42,500 bases of DNA from Chondrilla cf. caribensis (lineage: Eukaryota > Porifera > Demospongiae > Chondrillida > Chondrillidae), in contig OZ026555.1 of NCBI GenBank assembly GCA_964020155.1, positions 3,952,295 through 3,994,794 of the forward strand, given 5' to 3'. The translations under genes were made by a program, and so were the position numbers. Shown here one piece after another: positions 29,110 to 40,040 of this stretch; position 1 is the stretch's first letter, and every line of letters starts with the position of its first letter. The notes beneath the pieces were generated by a model. It ran no database searches and was not told where the DNA came from. It worked only from the letters and a program-made list of their open reading frames with translations.

Positions 29110-30708
29110 ATGGCCGTCTCCAATACGTTTTCTCAAAGAATTCGCAGAATCGCTTCCAGGGAAAACGTGTATGGCGATGAATTAGAAATGGTTTCACCAT
29201 CGTCAGTCGGAAGTACACCACGACGCGAACCAGAAGAGGTACCACTGTGGTCAGTAGGGACAGAAGGACAGCGCGAACATTACACTAGAATGTATCAGCG
29301 TTTTTACCAAAAACAGTTGCGCAATGATCTTGGATATGAAGAAGACAGACAGCATTTTGCCGTTGTGTTGAAACCTTCCCTCGAACCGGAATGGATTCCC
29401 CACATCATTTTAGCCGTCCACTCGATCAACGAAGCAGCTCCAGGCCTTGATCTAATACTGTGTTACACGAGAACCAGCTCTACTAAGTATCGTACAATAG
29501 TAATAGAAGGGACAACTGAGAACGCCTGCTACACAATGGGCGATGTTAGAAAATACAACACGTCAACTATTCGACTGAGTAACGCCGCGTGCGACTTTCA
29601 ACTTGGCGAGAGACGGATCGGATTCAACATGAAATCAACGAGTGTGCACGAACTACTTCACGCCCTGGGATTTGAACACGAGCATAAGAGAAGAGATGCT
29701 GAACACTACATACTTTATACTGGCACTAAGGAGACTGACGAAGAATGGTACGATCAATATGTGCCAGAAGACGACGTTTACGGGCTAACCGTTTTCGACC
29801 CCTTCAGTATCATGATGTACCATGAAGATGAATATCTTAGAAGAAATGAATACAATCCAATTTGGTATCTAAAGCCTGATAAAGAAAGAAGTACAGAAAT
29901 GAGCGAGCTTGACAAGGTAGGACTCAACCTCTTGTATCCCCCTTGCTGCAGTCCTGATTATGATCCTCTGATCAGTCAAGTCACGAAAATGTGGTACTGT
30001 GGAAGGCCCGTGATGCAGAACCACAATCGACCTGCTGAGTCAAGAACTGATGGTCGATGTGGTCCCACTGGAGTGAACTGCCCTGCCTGCCGTACTCTAA
30101 AGAATGCATATTACAACAATTTATTTCTCCGTAAAGGGTGCTGGCAGGGATGGAGTGGCCTAGTCTACTGTGGCAAGTATTTTGGAGTACAGGAACTTGG
30201 CCATGATGGCTACTGTGGACCTAATAATGGCCCCCATTGCCCAGAGTGTGCACAAATATTACTACCAAAAGATCAAGACATCTACCATGAGGAACTCAGT
30301 CATGATCGCTACTGCCAATCTGATAATCCACCACATTCCCCAGAGTTTGCCCGATCATATAGTCCACCCCATTCCCCAGAGTTCGCCCGATCATATAGTC
30401 CACCCCATTCCCCAGAGTTTGCCCGATTTTTACTGGCAGAAGATCAAGACACCTGCTGTAATGTAACGAGATTCAGAAGTAGAAATATGACATTCAACAC
30501 CAGAGAGATGACATTCAACACCAGAGAGATGATGACAACATCAATATCCCATATGGGTGGCACAGATCATTTGGCAGACATACACGTTTCATTGCATGGC
30601 TGCACAGTTGAATATGAATCAAGACACATCCGAATCACACAATGTCATAATATTTCTATGATGCAATTTCAATCAAGACATGTTATGTCAACCAAGTTTC
30701 TCTCTTAG
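29110..30708 (+). CDS. Astacin-family (M12A) zinc metalloprotease with Cys-motif tail, no visible signal peptide
   Basis: A 532-residue single-exon protein. The zinc site is HELLHALGFEHEHKRRD (residues 180-196; HExxHxxGxxHExxRxD) and the Met-turn is SIMMYH (233-238), so all catalytic ligands are present. The N-terminus (MAVSNTFSQRIRRIAS) is polar with no hydrophobic core, unlike typical secreted astacins. After the protease domain come two copies of a motif YCG...DGxCGPxxGxxCPxC (about 296-328 and 353-380), then a decayed third copy in which the cysteines are lost (HDRYCQSDNPPHSPEFA). Its tail SYSPPHSPEFAR is repeated in tandem, followed by a doubled MTFNTRE. The CxxC motifs suggest a small metal-binding module; I do not recognise it as a named domain. 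ATG 29110 is the first in-frame ATG (GTG at 29101 is not a likely start). Confidence 0.85.
   Translation: MAVSNTFSQRIRRIASRENVYGDELEMVSPSSVGSTPRREPEEVPLWSVGTEGQREHYTRMYQRFYQKQLRNDLGYEEDRQHFAVVLKPSLEPEWIPHIILAVHSINEAAPGLDLILCYTRTSSTKYRTIVIEGTTENACYTMGDVRKYNTSTIRLSNAACDFQLGERRIGFNMKSTSVHELLHALGFEHEHKRRDAEHYILYTGTKETDEEWYDQYVPEDDVYGLTVFDPFSIMMYHEDEYLRRNEYNPIWYLKPDKERSTEMSELDKVGLNLLYPPCCSPDYDPLISQVTKMWYCGRPVMQNHNRPAESRTDGRCGPTGVNCPACRTLKNAYYNNLFLRKGCWQGWSGLVYCGKYFGVQELGHDGYCGPNNGPHCPECAQILLPKDQDIYHEELSHDRYCQSDNPPHSPEFARSYSPPHSPEFARSYSPPHSPEFARFLLAEDQDTCCNVTRFRSRNMTFNTREMTFNTREMMTTSISHMGGTDHLADIHVSLHGCTVEYESRHIRITQCHNISMMQFQSRHVMSTKFLS
30325..30428 (+). repeat. 36-bp in-frame tandem repeat in astacin tail
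   Basis: Three near-identical units encode PPHSPEFAR(SYS). The unit is a truncated, cysteine-less derivative of the upstream DGYCGPNNGPHCPECA motif. Confidence 0.85.
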
Positions 30709-30734
30709 CATATTGTTTTTCTAATGTTGCATGC

Positions 30735-31145
30735 TAGTTGTTGTCTGTAATTGTTCGCTACTGTCCACATGCAACTGCTAATGTTGGTATGTCCGGCTGG
30801 CTGCATGGGTTATAAGACAAAGAAACTGAATGAATTATTGATGTCATTTTAGTTGTCTTGATGGTTTGCTGTAATATTATTATTATTATTATATTTGGAG
30901 AAAATGACATTTTGATGAAATTTGACTCAATCTGGTATCATTGTGACAATATGGCTGCTGTTGCCATGACTGCAAACACAAGCACACATCACCACACACA
31001 TACATACAAATGAACATTGGGTGGTCTCTAGCTGATATTCATAAAAAACAATTGCGATCCTACGTATTTGTATTCTAGAAGTTGCAACATAAACAATTAT
31101 GCTGTAAGTAAGGGGGTTGGTCTGGTTTTTTATGTACAAACTCTC
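30735..31145. repeat. 3'-flank repeat, copy B (after astacin gene)
   Basis: Same-orientation counterpart of 28205-28575, with small insertions including an (ATT)n run near 30875-30892. Confidence 0.85.
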
Positions 31146-31324
31146 TCCGAAGTACCTAAAATTCAATGTCCAAGTTTTATTTTGGTCATTTACTGTGCCA
31201 GCATCTCTTACCTGTCGTATTGGAACACTCCGCCACTTCTACATCCTATCCATAGTCCTGTATACGTAACAGCCGCAAAATGAGTCAAAAGCAATACTAC
31301 ATGGGTTGTATAATAATATATAGA

Positions 31325-31452
31325 AGCAGGTGTGCTATGGAAGACAACCTGCTTGGAGAGAAAGGAGAAAAGAGAGAAACTGACAGCAGAGGGACTTGAA
31401 CCCAGGGTGTCTGGCTGTAGCCGTCATAACCACTGTGTCACGAGCCACCACA
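31325..31452 (-). mobile_element. tRNA-derived SINE-like sequence
   Basis: Read on the - strand from about 31450 it gives TGGTGGCTCGTGACACAGTG (A-box-like) and then GGGTTCAAGTCCCTC (31389-31404), a good RNA polymerase III B box, about 35 bases further on. This spacing and order match a tRNA-derived SINE head. The tail is A/G-rich in inverse and its end is not clear. It lacks a clean tRNA cloverleaf, so it is not called a tRNA gene. Confidence 0.5.
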
Positions 31453-31522
31453 GCACCCATGCACCTTGCAACATGTGCATGCGTGTGTGTGTGTGTGTGT
31501 TGGGAGAAAGTATCCATTAAAG

Positions 31523-31774
31523 AAAGTATGCTACTGTGGCAAGTACTTTGGAGTGCAGGAACTTGGCCATGATGGCTACTGTGGACCTAATAATGGCCCC
31601 CATTGCCCAGAGTGTGCACAGATCTTACTACCAAAATATCAAGACACCTACCATGAGGAACTTGGCCATGATCACTACTGTCAACCTGATAACCCACCCC
31701 ATTCCTCAGAGTTTGCTCGATTTTTACATCCCAATTGGAGATCAATGAGACATGCATATAATAGAAATTTTTAG
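31523..31774 (+). pseudogene. Duplicated 3' end of the astacin gene (orphan exon or alternative last exon)
   Basis: The frame from the AAAG before 31523 encodes YCGKYFGVQELGHDGYCG...CPEC, then a second decayed copy (HDHYCQPDNPPHSSEFA), ending in TAG at 31772-31774. It is a close copy of the astacin tail at about 30165-30430 but without the tandem 36-bp expansion. It has no protease domain and no good start codon. A possible splice acceptor (ATTAAAG) precedes it, so it could be an alternative last exon of the astacin gene; otherwise it is a truncated duplicate. Confidence 0.65.
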
Positions 31775-31931
31775 AATTAATTAGAAGGCATATGTGCTTG
31801 ATTAGATACCCTGTAGTACGCTATACTATGTAATTGAATATAATATATCACTTTTGTCATAGCAATAAAACCATGCAGGATACAATAAAGCACCAACTAA
31901 CTTCTGAAGTTAGTAAAGACTACTCACTACA

Positions 31932-32004
<73 letters not shown>

Positions 32005-32604
32005 TTTGCGTGTGTGTGTGTGCATGCATGCGTGCATGCATGTGTGTGCAATATTCCCAGCCCAAACCAATGGTATCCAACTAGAACTGAAACTGTACAT
32101 AGTATGACACACTGGGTTAAAAGGGCACCTCTTCCATCTTCATATTATAGTATTTTATAAGATTAAACTATCAATTATGACATAGTACAAACATCCATGT
32201 ACACCAGCTTAGTTAACAGTAGCATTGAACAGATTATAGTACTGATGCTTCAAACTATGTATTACTATAACTACAGTGTTATCTCATTATCTTATCACCT
32301 GATGTACCATAATATATTATTCATTGAATCATGTCATTTCTTAACTCTCAACAGTGTGTCAACGAAGTCCATTCATGCAACACTTTATTATAAATGTGTC
32401 AATCATACCATATGTGATCTTTAACTTTCGCAGGGTTAAATTTTAACAGATTGCATGTTTCAAGTTCGCTATTTTCGTGTTAAATTTAAAATTTGCAGTT
32501 TGTGATGTAACAGCAGACCCGCTGCTTATTGTGGTCTAAATTTTCATGGGATGAAACTTCGCGGATGGCTGCTGATCCGCGAAAGCTGTAAGTTGAATCA
32601 TAGT
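31775..32604. other. Intergenic, repeat-bearing flank
   Basis: Holds (TG)n at 31934-32000. Segments here are similar to other places: 31850-31935 to 41527-41640, and 32045-32225 to about 37300-37500. A TTCGC-containing stretch at 32425-32595 with partial self-complementarity (GCGGATGGCTGCTGATCCGC) looks like another small foldback element. No gene is seen. Confidence 0.55.
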
Positions 32605-32969
32605 GTCATCATCTACTCCAGAAGTATTAGAATAATAATCAATCAACTGGATGTTCTCCGGATTCAGTGCGGAACCATCATTGCAGCTCATCGGGCATGT
32701 TGAGGATGATCTTTCTTGTAATTTAAAAGCTCACTTGTGATATACCTTGTCAAACTATAGGCAAGCACTGATTAGGCATTACACTGGGTATCTTGCTTTC
32801 TCCTCTCTCTGTGTCTGTGCAGCTCTTCATCCCAGATTGAAGAATGCCCTCGTGTCAAGGTCTCTAATTGTACTGCTTCACATCCTGGAACAATCTGCCA
32901 CAATTCAAAACAAGCTAAGATCAGCAAAATATATTCCAAACTCAAAACAAACAGTAAGTACCTTGCCAT
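32605..32969 (-). pseudogene. Papain-cystatin pseudogene (internal deletion removes the catalytic Cys)
   Basis: The first 65 codons (start 32969) closely match the intact gene at 34565-35971, including signal peptide and RHRERRK region, with RRKR changed to RRKQ. A deletion of roughly 297 bp then removes the equivalent of residues about 66-164, including the active-site GSCW, and creates an immediate stop. Sequence resumes as the equivalent of intact-gene 35325-35485 and the copy ends near 32605, lacking the His/Asn half and the cystatin-like region. It keeps a duplicated upstream flank (32970-33232). Confidence 0.9.
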
Positions 32970-33232
32970 TTCAAATGACTGTAGTTACCACAAATCACTT
33001 TGAACTTCAGCTGCAGGGTATATTCTTTCTACTCTTTTATGGGCCTTGGTAATATAATTGCTATTATACATGCATGTGCACAATAGGTCAACAAGCATGT
33101 GATTATAGCATGACCTGGTATGTAAACATTGCATGGGTGAGCTTAGTTCTTGGAATTGTAAGTCCCGCCCTCCAGACATCATGGCACCACTGACAGTGCA
33201 GGTGTTCTACTACAATAACATCCTGATGTAAC
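32970..33232 (-). promoter_or_regulatory. Duplicated upstream flank of papain-cystatin genes, pseudogene copy
   Basis: Over about 260 bases this matches 35972-36230 upstream of the intact gene. Shared blocks include TTTGAACTT.CAGCTGCAGGG, GTGCACAATAGGTCAAC, GAGCTTAGTTCTTGGAATTG and GTCCCGCCCTCCAGACATCA. A shorter, more decayed match is at 36915-37015. Promoter function is inferred from position and conservation between copies. Confidence 0.6.
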
Positions 33233-33250
33233 TTATGATAGCATTATTAT

Positions 33251-33660
33251 GTGATGCTGGGAATTCATCTTCTTACCAAAACTGATCAAGCAACATCCCA
33301 GAGCATGCAGCCAACACCTAGCTCTGGTGGATGATGACTGTGAGATAAAGTATTGTCTTTGATCTGGTTCCTTGTCAAACATCCTCATGAGGCTGGAAAG
33401 TGATGTACCACGCAAGTGGCAAAGTGAATGAAGTTCACAAGCGCTGATCCATGCAGCAGTTGCAGTACATGTCTATATACATAATATTATGCATGTATGC
33501 TGTTGTAGGCAATTGTAGGGTTAGTATTATATCAGTTGCTATGTTTGTTTAACTTATTAGCAATACGTCTGGTATAGAATTCCAGCATGTAGTGTGCTCT
33601 TATAGTATTACGTATGCTTGAGTTGCTAGTTGTTGTCAGTAATGATTTGCTACTACAATT
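33251..33660 (+). pseudogene. Perforin-2 (MPEG1) pseudogene fragment
   Basis: Matches the 3' part of the gene at 25755-28043: TGTGATGCTGGGAAT corresponds to about 27383, and similarity runs to about 27533, then jumps to about 27990 (deletion of about 455 bp that removes the membrane helix) and continues into the 3' flank (to about 28250). A 4-base insertion shifts the frame after DAGN, and the CGA of YCLRSG has become TGA. It cannot encode protein. It abuts the duplicated papain flank at 32970-33232. Confidence 0.88.
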
Positions 33661-34564
33661 ATTACTATGATATGATTGTGGTTGCCCAATGAATATGGTA
33701 TGAGTTATATTACAAACTATGTATTATAACAATGACCGCCAATGTACCGGTATGCAAGTAGCTCCCCATTTGCATGCAATTCACCTCACTTACCAATTTA
33801 AGGTGATGTCATAAATGCTATGTACTATTCCCAATTTAATACATTTGTAGTACTATATATTAGTATTACTTATTATTCTACATATTATTATTACTGTAAA
33901 TACAGTAATATACGTAATATACGTATGTATATGTACTATATGTATTGTTGCTTAGTTTCACTATATTAGTCTTCATTAGAATTGGGTAGATAATAAGCCA
34001 CACAGTCATAGGATCACGTTTTGCATGCATGCACATACACCAATATATACATCTATGTGTATGCACTCGTGCATGTATGTACGTATGTGTGCAATCAATT
34101 GAACAGATAACATCTTAAATTTAATTTAGTTGGAAGCCAACTATCCACAAAGTGGAATTTCATACAAAATTCAATCTGCCTTTCAATACCACAGCATGGT
34201 TCCTTTGGTATATGTATTATGATATACATATTACTTGATATTCATGCATGTATATTCTATGTTGATATAGACATGCACGACTTCAAGGGACCAGAGAATT
34301 GGAAACAATGTAATTTCGTTATAATTAATTTTTATTGTACCATACATAACTATAATTACAAGTAATATAATAATCACAAATAGCCTAAATCCTTATTAGT
34401 TCATTCTATGCACTGAATGCAAAATGTAGTACCAGTACTGTTGTGTTTAGTTGGTTTTGCCATTCTCACATAGGATTTGATAGTTAAGATAGTAAATGCT
34501 CTTGATACACTTGATATGTATATGTGTGTGCATATGATTACAATATTGGTATGTTATTTATGAG
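33661..34564. other. AT-rich intergenic
   Basis: No gene, long repeat or clear inverted-repeat element recognised. Possible 3' UTR of the papain-cystatin gene lies near its right end. Confidence 0.5.
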
Positions 34565-35971
34565 TTATGATGTACATAACATACTGCACAGAAAAATCAG
34601 AAGGGCTATGAACATCTCTGCGAGAGAGTATCCAACAATGCCAGATTTATTGGAATTTTGAATTGGATAATATTTGTACAAAGAAAAATATCCATCAGGA
34701 TCGATGTGCACCTCCATTCCAATAAAAATTGTAACAGCATCACTTTGGCATCCCACTCGGTCAGCTGATACTTCTACACGTATGTATAAACCATTCACCA
34801 TCTGTTGTGTAGCTTTACTGATGGAAATATCTGTTAAGTTAGTTGCACTGGACCCATCTGGACACGGGATCACCTTAAATCTAACAAGTTCTTTGATACC
34901 AAAGTCAGCAGCACTTTTAGCAGCTGTGTCATTTGCTGGATGAGAGATTAGTTCTTCAGAACAGGCTGGTACGGAATTTGATGTATACTGTGAATTATCA
35001 GCACCAGGCGAATTCAAATAAGCATAGAAGAAAACAACCAAGTACTTCCCAATGCATAAGTCACCTCTCCTGATTCTAATGTAGCCATCTTCTCCCCAAT
35101 CACTCCCCCAACTGTTCTTAACAACCCAGAAGTCCACACCTGTATCAGATGTCCCATAGTCGACAATTTCAACAGCATGTTTACATGGAAAGTCACCTCT
35201 AGCACATACATCTTCACTATAGTCTGTTTCATGACAGTATATACCACATCTGTAATCCATAAAGGGGAATTGTACGCTCATACCAACTACAACTGGTCCT
35301 GAACTGAGTTGCCTTATTATGGTATTATCATCTGCTCCAGAATAATTATAATAATAATCAACCAACCGGATGTTCTCCAGGTTCAGCGAGGAACCATCGT
35401 TGCAGCTCATCGGGCATGTTAGAGGTTTTGGTTGGTCTCCCTTGACATATATCGCCAAGCTATAAAGCAAGCACTGGTTAGGCACTGTCCCCATATCCTT
35501 AAAATACTTTGCAGCATTTTCGAGATAGCCTCCACAGCACCCATTACCAGTATCTGTTTGCACACACTTTGTAGCATATTCAGAGGAAAGTGTTTCTCCT
35601 TTCATTTGGCTAGTTATGGCCCGGAGATCACCAAGTGCATGAGAAGCAGCAAAAGCCCAGCAACTACCACAGATTCCTTGATACCCAACATCAACCAGAA
35701 GTCCTGAGTTACGACGACCTAGGGTGTCATACCTAGTTACATCTGGAAGGGTACATGTGGTATGTCCTCCAAATTGTGCATTACACTGGGTATCTCGCTT
35801 CCTCCTCTCTCTGTGTCTGTGCAGTTCTTTGTCCCAGATTGAAGAACGCCCTCGTGTCAAGGTCTCCAATTGTACTGCATCGCATTCTGGAACAATCTGC
35901 CACAATTCCAAACAAGCTAAGATCAGCAAGAAGTATTCAAAACTCACAGCAAACAGTGATTGTCTTGCCAT
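34565..35971 (-). CDS. Papain-family (C1A) cysteine protease with C-terminal cystatin-like region and membrane anchor, intact
   Basis: A 468-residue single-exon protein. Order: signal peptide (1 to about 32), a short 70-residue leader with a furin-type site RRKR (56-59), the C1A domain, a region resembling a cystatin fold (about 355-430), and a hydrophobic C-terminus (about 449-466). Catalytic residues are all present: oxyanion Gln98, Cys104 (GICGSCWAF), His265 (KHAVEIVDYG) and Asn286 (VKNSWGSDWGEDGY); GCCGG (144-148) is also typical. The cystatin-like call rests on the pattern I-x-x-A-T-Q-Q-M-V-N-G-x-x-I-R-V-E-V, matching the cystatin QxVxG hairpin; its paralogue has TQIVSG at the same place. 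The usual I29 inhibitor prodomain with ERFNIN-type helices is not visible. The end could be a transmembrane helix or a GPI signal. Location is likely secretory, lysosomal or cell surface. Confidence 0.88.
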   Translation of the reverse strand: MARQSLFAVSFEYFLLILACLELWQIVPECDAVQLETLTRGRSSIWDKELHRHRERRKRDTQCNAQFGGHTTCTLPDVTRYDTLGRRNSGLLVDVGYQGICGSCWAFAASHALGDLRAITSQMKGETLSSEYATKCVQTDTGNGCCGGYLENAAKYFKDMGTVPNQCLLYSLAIYVKGDQPKPLTCPMSCNDGSSLNLENIRLVDYYYNYSGADDNTIIRQLSSGPVVVGMSVQFPFMDYRCGIYCHETDYSEDVCARGDFPCKHAVEIVDYGTSDTGVDFWVVKNSWGSDWGEDGYIRIRRGDLCIGKYLVVFFYAYLNSPGADNSQYTSNSVPACSEELISHPANDTAAKSAADFGIKELVRFKVIPCPDGSSATNLTDISISKATQQMVNGLYIRVEVSADRVGCQSDAVTIFIGMEVHIDPDGYFSLYKYYPIQNSNKSGIVGYSLAEMFIALLIFLCSMLCTS

Positions 35972-36230
35972 TTCAAACGACTACAAACTGTAGTTGCTAC
36001 GAAACACTTTGAACTTGCAGCTGCAGGGTATATACACCTCTTTTATGGGCATTGATAATAAAACTCCTATAATATGTGTGCACAATAGGTCAACCAACAG
36101 GTGATTAGCATGACCTGGTGTGTAAACATTGCAGGAGGTGAGCTTAGTTCTTGGAATTGGAAGTCCCGCCCTCCAGACATCATGGCACCACTGGTAGTGC
36201 GCAGGTATTCTATTACAATAACATAGTATG
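35972..36230 (-). promoter_or_regulatory. Upstream flank of the intact papain-cystatin gene, conserved in duplicates
   Basis: Immediately 5' of ATG 35971 and strongly similar to 32970-33232. It includes TTTTATGGGC, GTGCACAATAGGTCAAC and CCGCCCTCCAGACATCATGG. Core promoter elements are not identifiable with confidence. Confidence 0.5.
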
Positions 36231-36362
36231 TACTGTTGTATTATTATAGTATGTACTGTTGTATTATTATAGTATGTACTGTTGTATTATTATAGTATGT
36301 ACTGTTGTATTATTATAGTATGTACTGTTGTATTATTATAGTATGTACTGTTGTATTATTAT
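36225..36362. repeat. 23-bp minisatellite, six perfect copies
   Basis: The unit AGTATGTACTGTTGTATTAT plus TAT is repeated six times without visible change, from 36225 to 36362, at the distal end of the conserved papain flank. Perfect copies suggest recent expansion. Confidence 0.95.
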
Positions 36363-36610
36363 ACATAATAATTATGATAATATATAATTTATTTGTTATA
36401 TTACATATTATATTGCTTTGTAACTGGTTTTATCTATCTCTTTACATGAAGGCCTAACAGCATAATAGTATTACATGATATCAATTTCCTCATTAAGGAT
36501 GTCAGAAGGATTATATAATATGAATAACTTGTAATTAGTCTGTATAAATTTGTTAGGCACTTGTGGAACTGTCCGGCCATAGAGATAGAGTTGGGATGGA
36601 AAATGTCAAA

Positions 36611-36870
<260 letters not shown>

Positions 36871-36914
36871 CATTGTTTACTTTGTGCCCTCAACAACATA
36901 ACATATCATAAATA

Positions 36915-37015
36915 ATTATGTGATTAACATGACCTGGTATGCAAACACAGGGTGTGGATGCATAGTTGGGGTATGTTGTGGGAATCTAAGTCCTGCCCTC
37001 CAGACATAATGTACA
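36915..37015 (-). repeat. Third, decayed copy of the papain upstream flank
   Basis: TGATTAACATGACCTGGTAT...GTCCTGCCCTCCAGACATAAT matches the middle of 35972-36230 and 32970-33232. No papain coding sequence is attached. Confidence 0.7.
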
Positions 37016-37027
37016 CCCCTGTGCACA

Positions 37028-37927
<900 letters not shown>

Positions 37928-38452
37928 CAGTAGGACCCCTATAATCCAGCCCCCTGAAATGCAGACACCACGCTAAAACAGATGCATAATCTTGAACCGG
38001 TGTACGCATATCAGTATTGAATAATACACAATAAAGCGGACAAATCAAAATTTCTGAGGCTGTAAGATTTTCTCCAGTTTGTCCACCAATACCTTTGGTC
38101 CTGACAAGCTATACGTGCAAGGGATTTTGAGGTCAAAATGTGAACAGTAGGAAGTATTTGTTACGCATACGATTTGGATTGTACCGTATTAGCTCATGTT
38201 TCCAAGAAATTCTAGGTTTAGTTCGACGATGAAGTATCTAGAACTCTTACAACTAGACAAATTTCGTAATGCTCTCTATACGCAATGTGTCTTTTTGTCT
38301 CCCAATTAGGCTGCCAAATTATGTCCCCGCATCTAGTTCATCATGTCCATTATTTTCAATCGTAAGTACATAACCCCTGAAATAAGGACACCTCTATAAT
38401 TAGGACATGTCAAGACTGACCTCAAGGTGTCCTGATTACAGGGGTCCCACTG
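37928..38452. mobile_element. 525-bp pogo-like MITE with TA target duplication
   Basis: The ends are CAGTAGGACCCCTATAATC and, inverted, CAGTGGGACCCCTGTAATC, flanked by TA at 37926-37927 and 38453-38454. Internal copies of the AGGACACCTCTATAATTAGG motif lie near the right end. No transposase frame is seen. Confidence 0.8.
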
Positions 38453-39042
38453 TACCTTGATATTACAATACGTACATCTATTCAAATGCTACCCAGAACA
38501 TTGCCATGGAGCTAATAAAATGTATGCCCCATACACCTACATACTGTACATGTGTACACACATGTGATGCATGAGTATATGTACATAAAATGTATGCATA
38601 CAGTACTGGTACCAATGCACTATTCATTATACATCCATAGATGTGTTTTCGGTGTTTCACAAGAGATTCATGGTCACTGCAATTGTTTATTGGATTCAGA
38701 ACTCACCTTTCAACTTTGACCTCACACTTCAGGGTATACTTTACTGTTATGTGTGGTCAAAGTGAAAGGTGATACTATTCAAATAATACTATACCCATTT
38801 TGCTATTGAAATGCTTCACAGACATATGTACCAAGTTGTATCTTTGTCTTGCTCCTAACTTTTGTTTGCAGGGTTGCATAATATGTCTATATAGACGATG
38901 AAGGCAAACTGTGTAAATTCACGCACGTCATACGTAACTATTTTGAGTGCCTGTGTACTCATGTGGGTGTACAGTGGTATACAAGTGTACAGTGTGGATG
39001 GATACATGTGTGTCTGTACATGTGCGAGTGTGTGTGTGTGTA

Positions 39043-39130
<88 letters not shown>

Positions 39131-39337
39131 CGGGTGTGTGCATGTTTGTGTCATTTTGGGTATGTGTGTGTTTAATTTGTTTTGTGACTTGTACAAAAAT
39201 CATGAATGTACCTCAGCAAACAACAACAATTACCACAACCTTGGAATTACCACGGGCAAAGTCATGACTATGGACACATGGGTCAATAGTACACGTAGGT
39301 GCATAATAGAGTACATGCATAGTAGACAGAAACACAC
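38453..39337. other. Probable intron or flank of the SIN1-like gene
   Basis: Contains a (TG)n tract at 39028-39130. I could not find a further SIN1 exon with confidence. A GTGAGT donor after an open stretch near 38707-38738 on the - strand is a candidate exon without recognisable similarity. Confidence 0.4.
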
Positions 39338-39849
<512 letters not shown>

Positions 39850-40040
39850 CTGCATAGAGGTAAGAACACCCGGGATGACAAACAGTGTACGTACGTAACA
39901 CATTCGTGAAATCAGTGTGTATGTACATACATGCGTACATATGTAGACTACCACTCACATGTGAACACTGTAACACCCACACTAAAATACATATGCACAG
40001 TATGTATCCAAAATGCAAAAGTGAAATGTTGGAGGTCTTT

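Noticed and set aside
31380..31452. tRNA gene on the - strand
   Set aside because: A-box- and B-box-like sequences are present, but acceptor and anticodon stems do not pair convincingly; a tRNA-derived SINE fits better.
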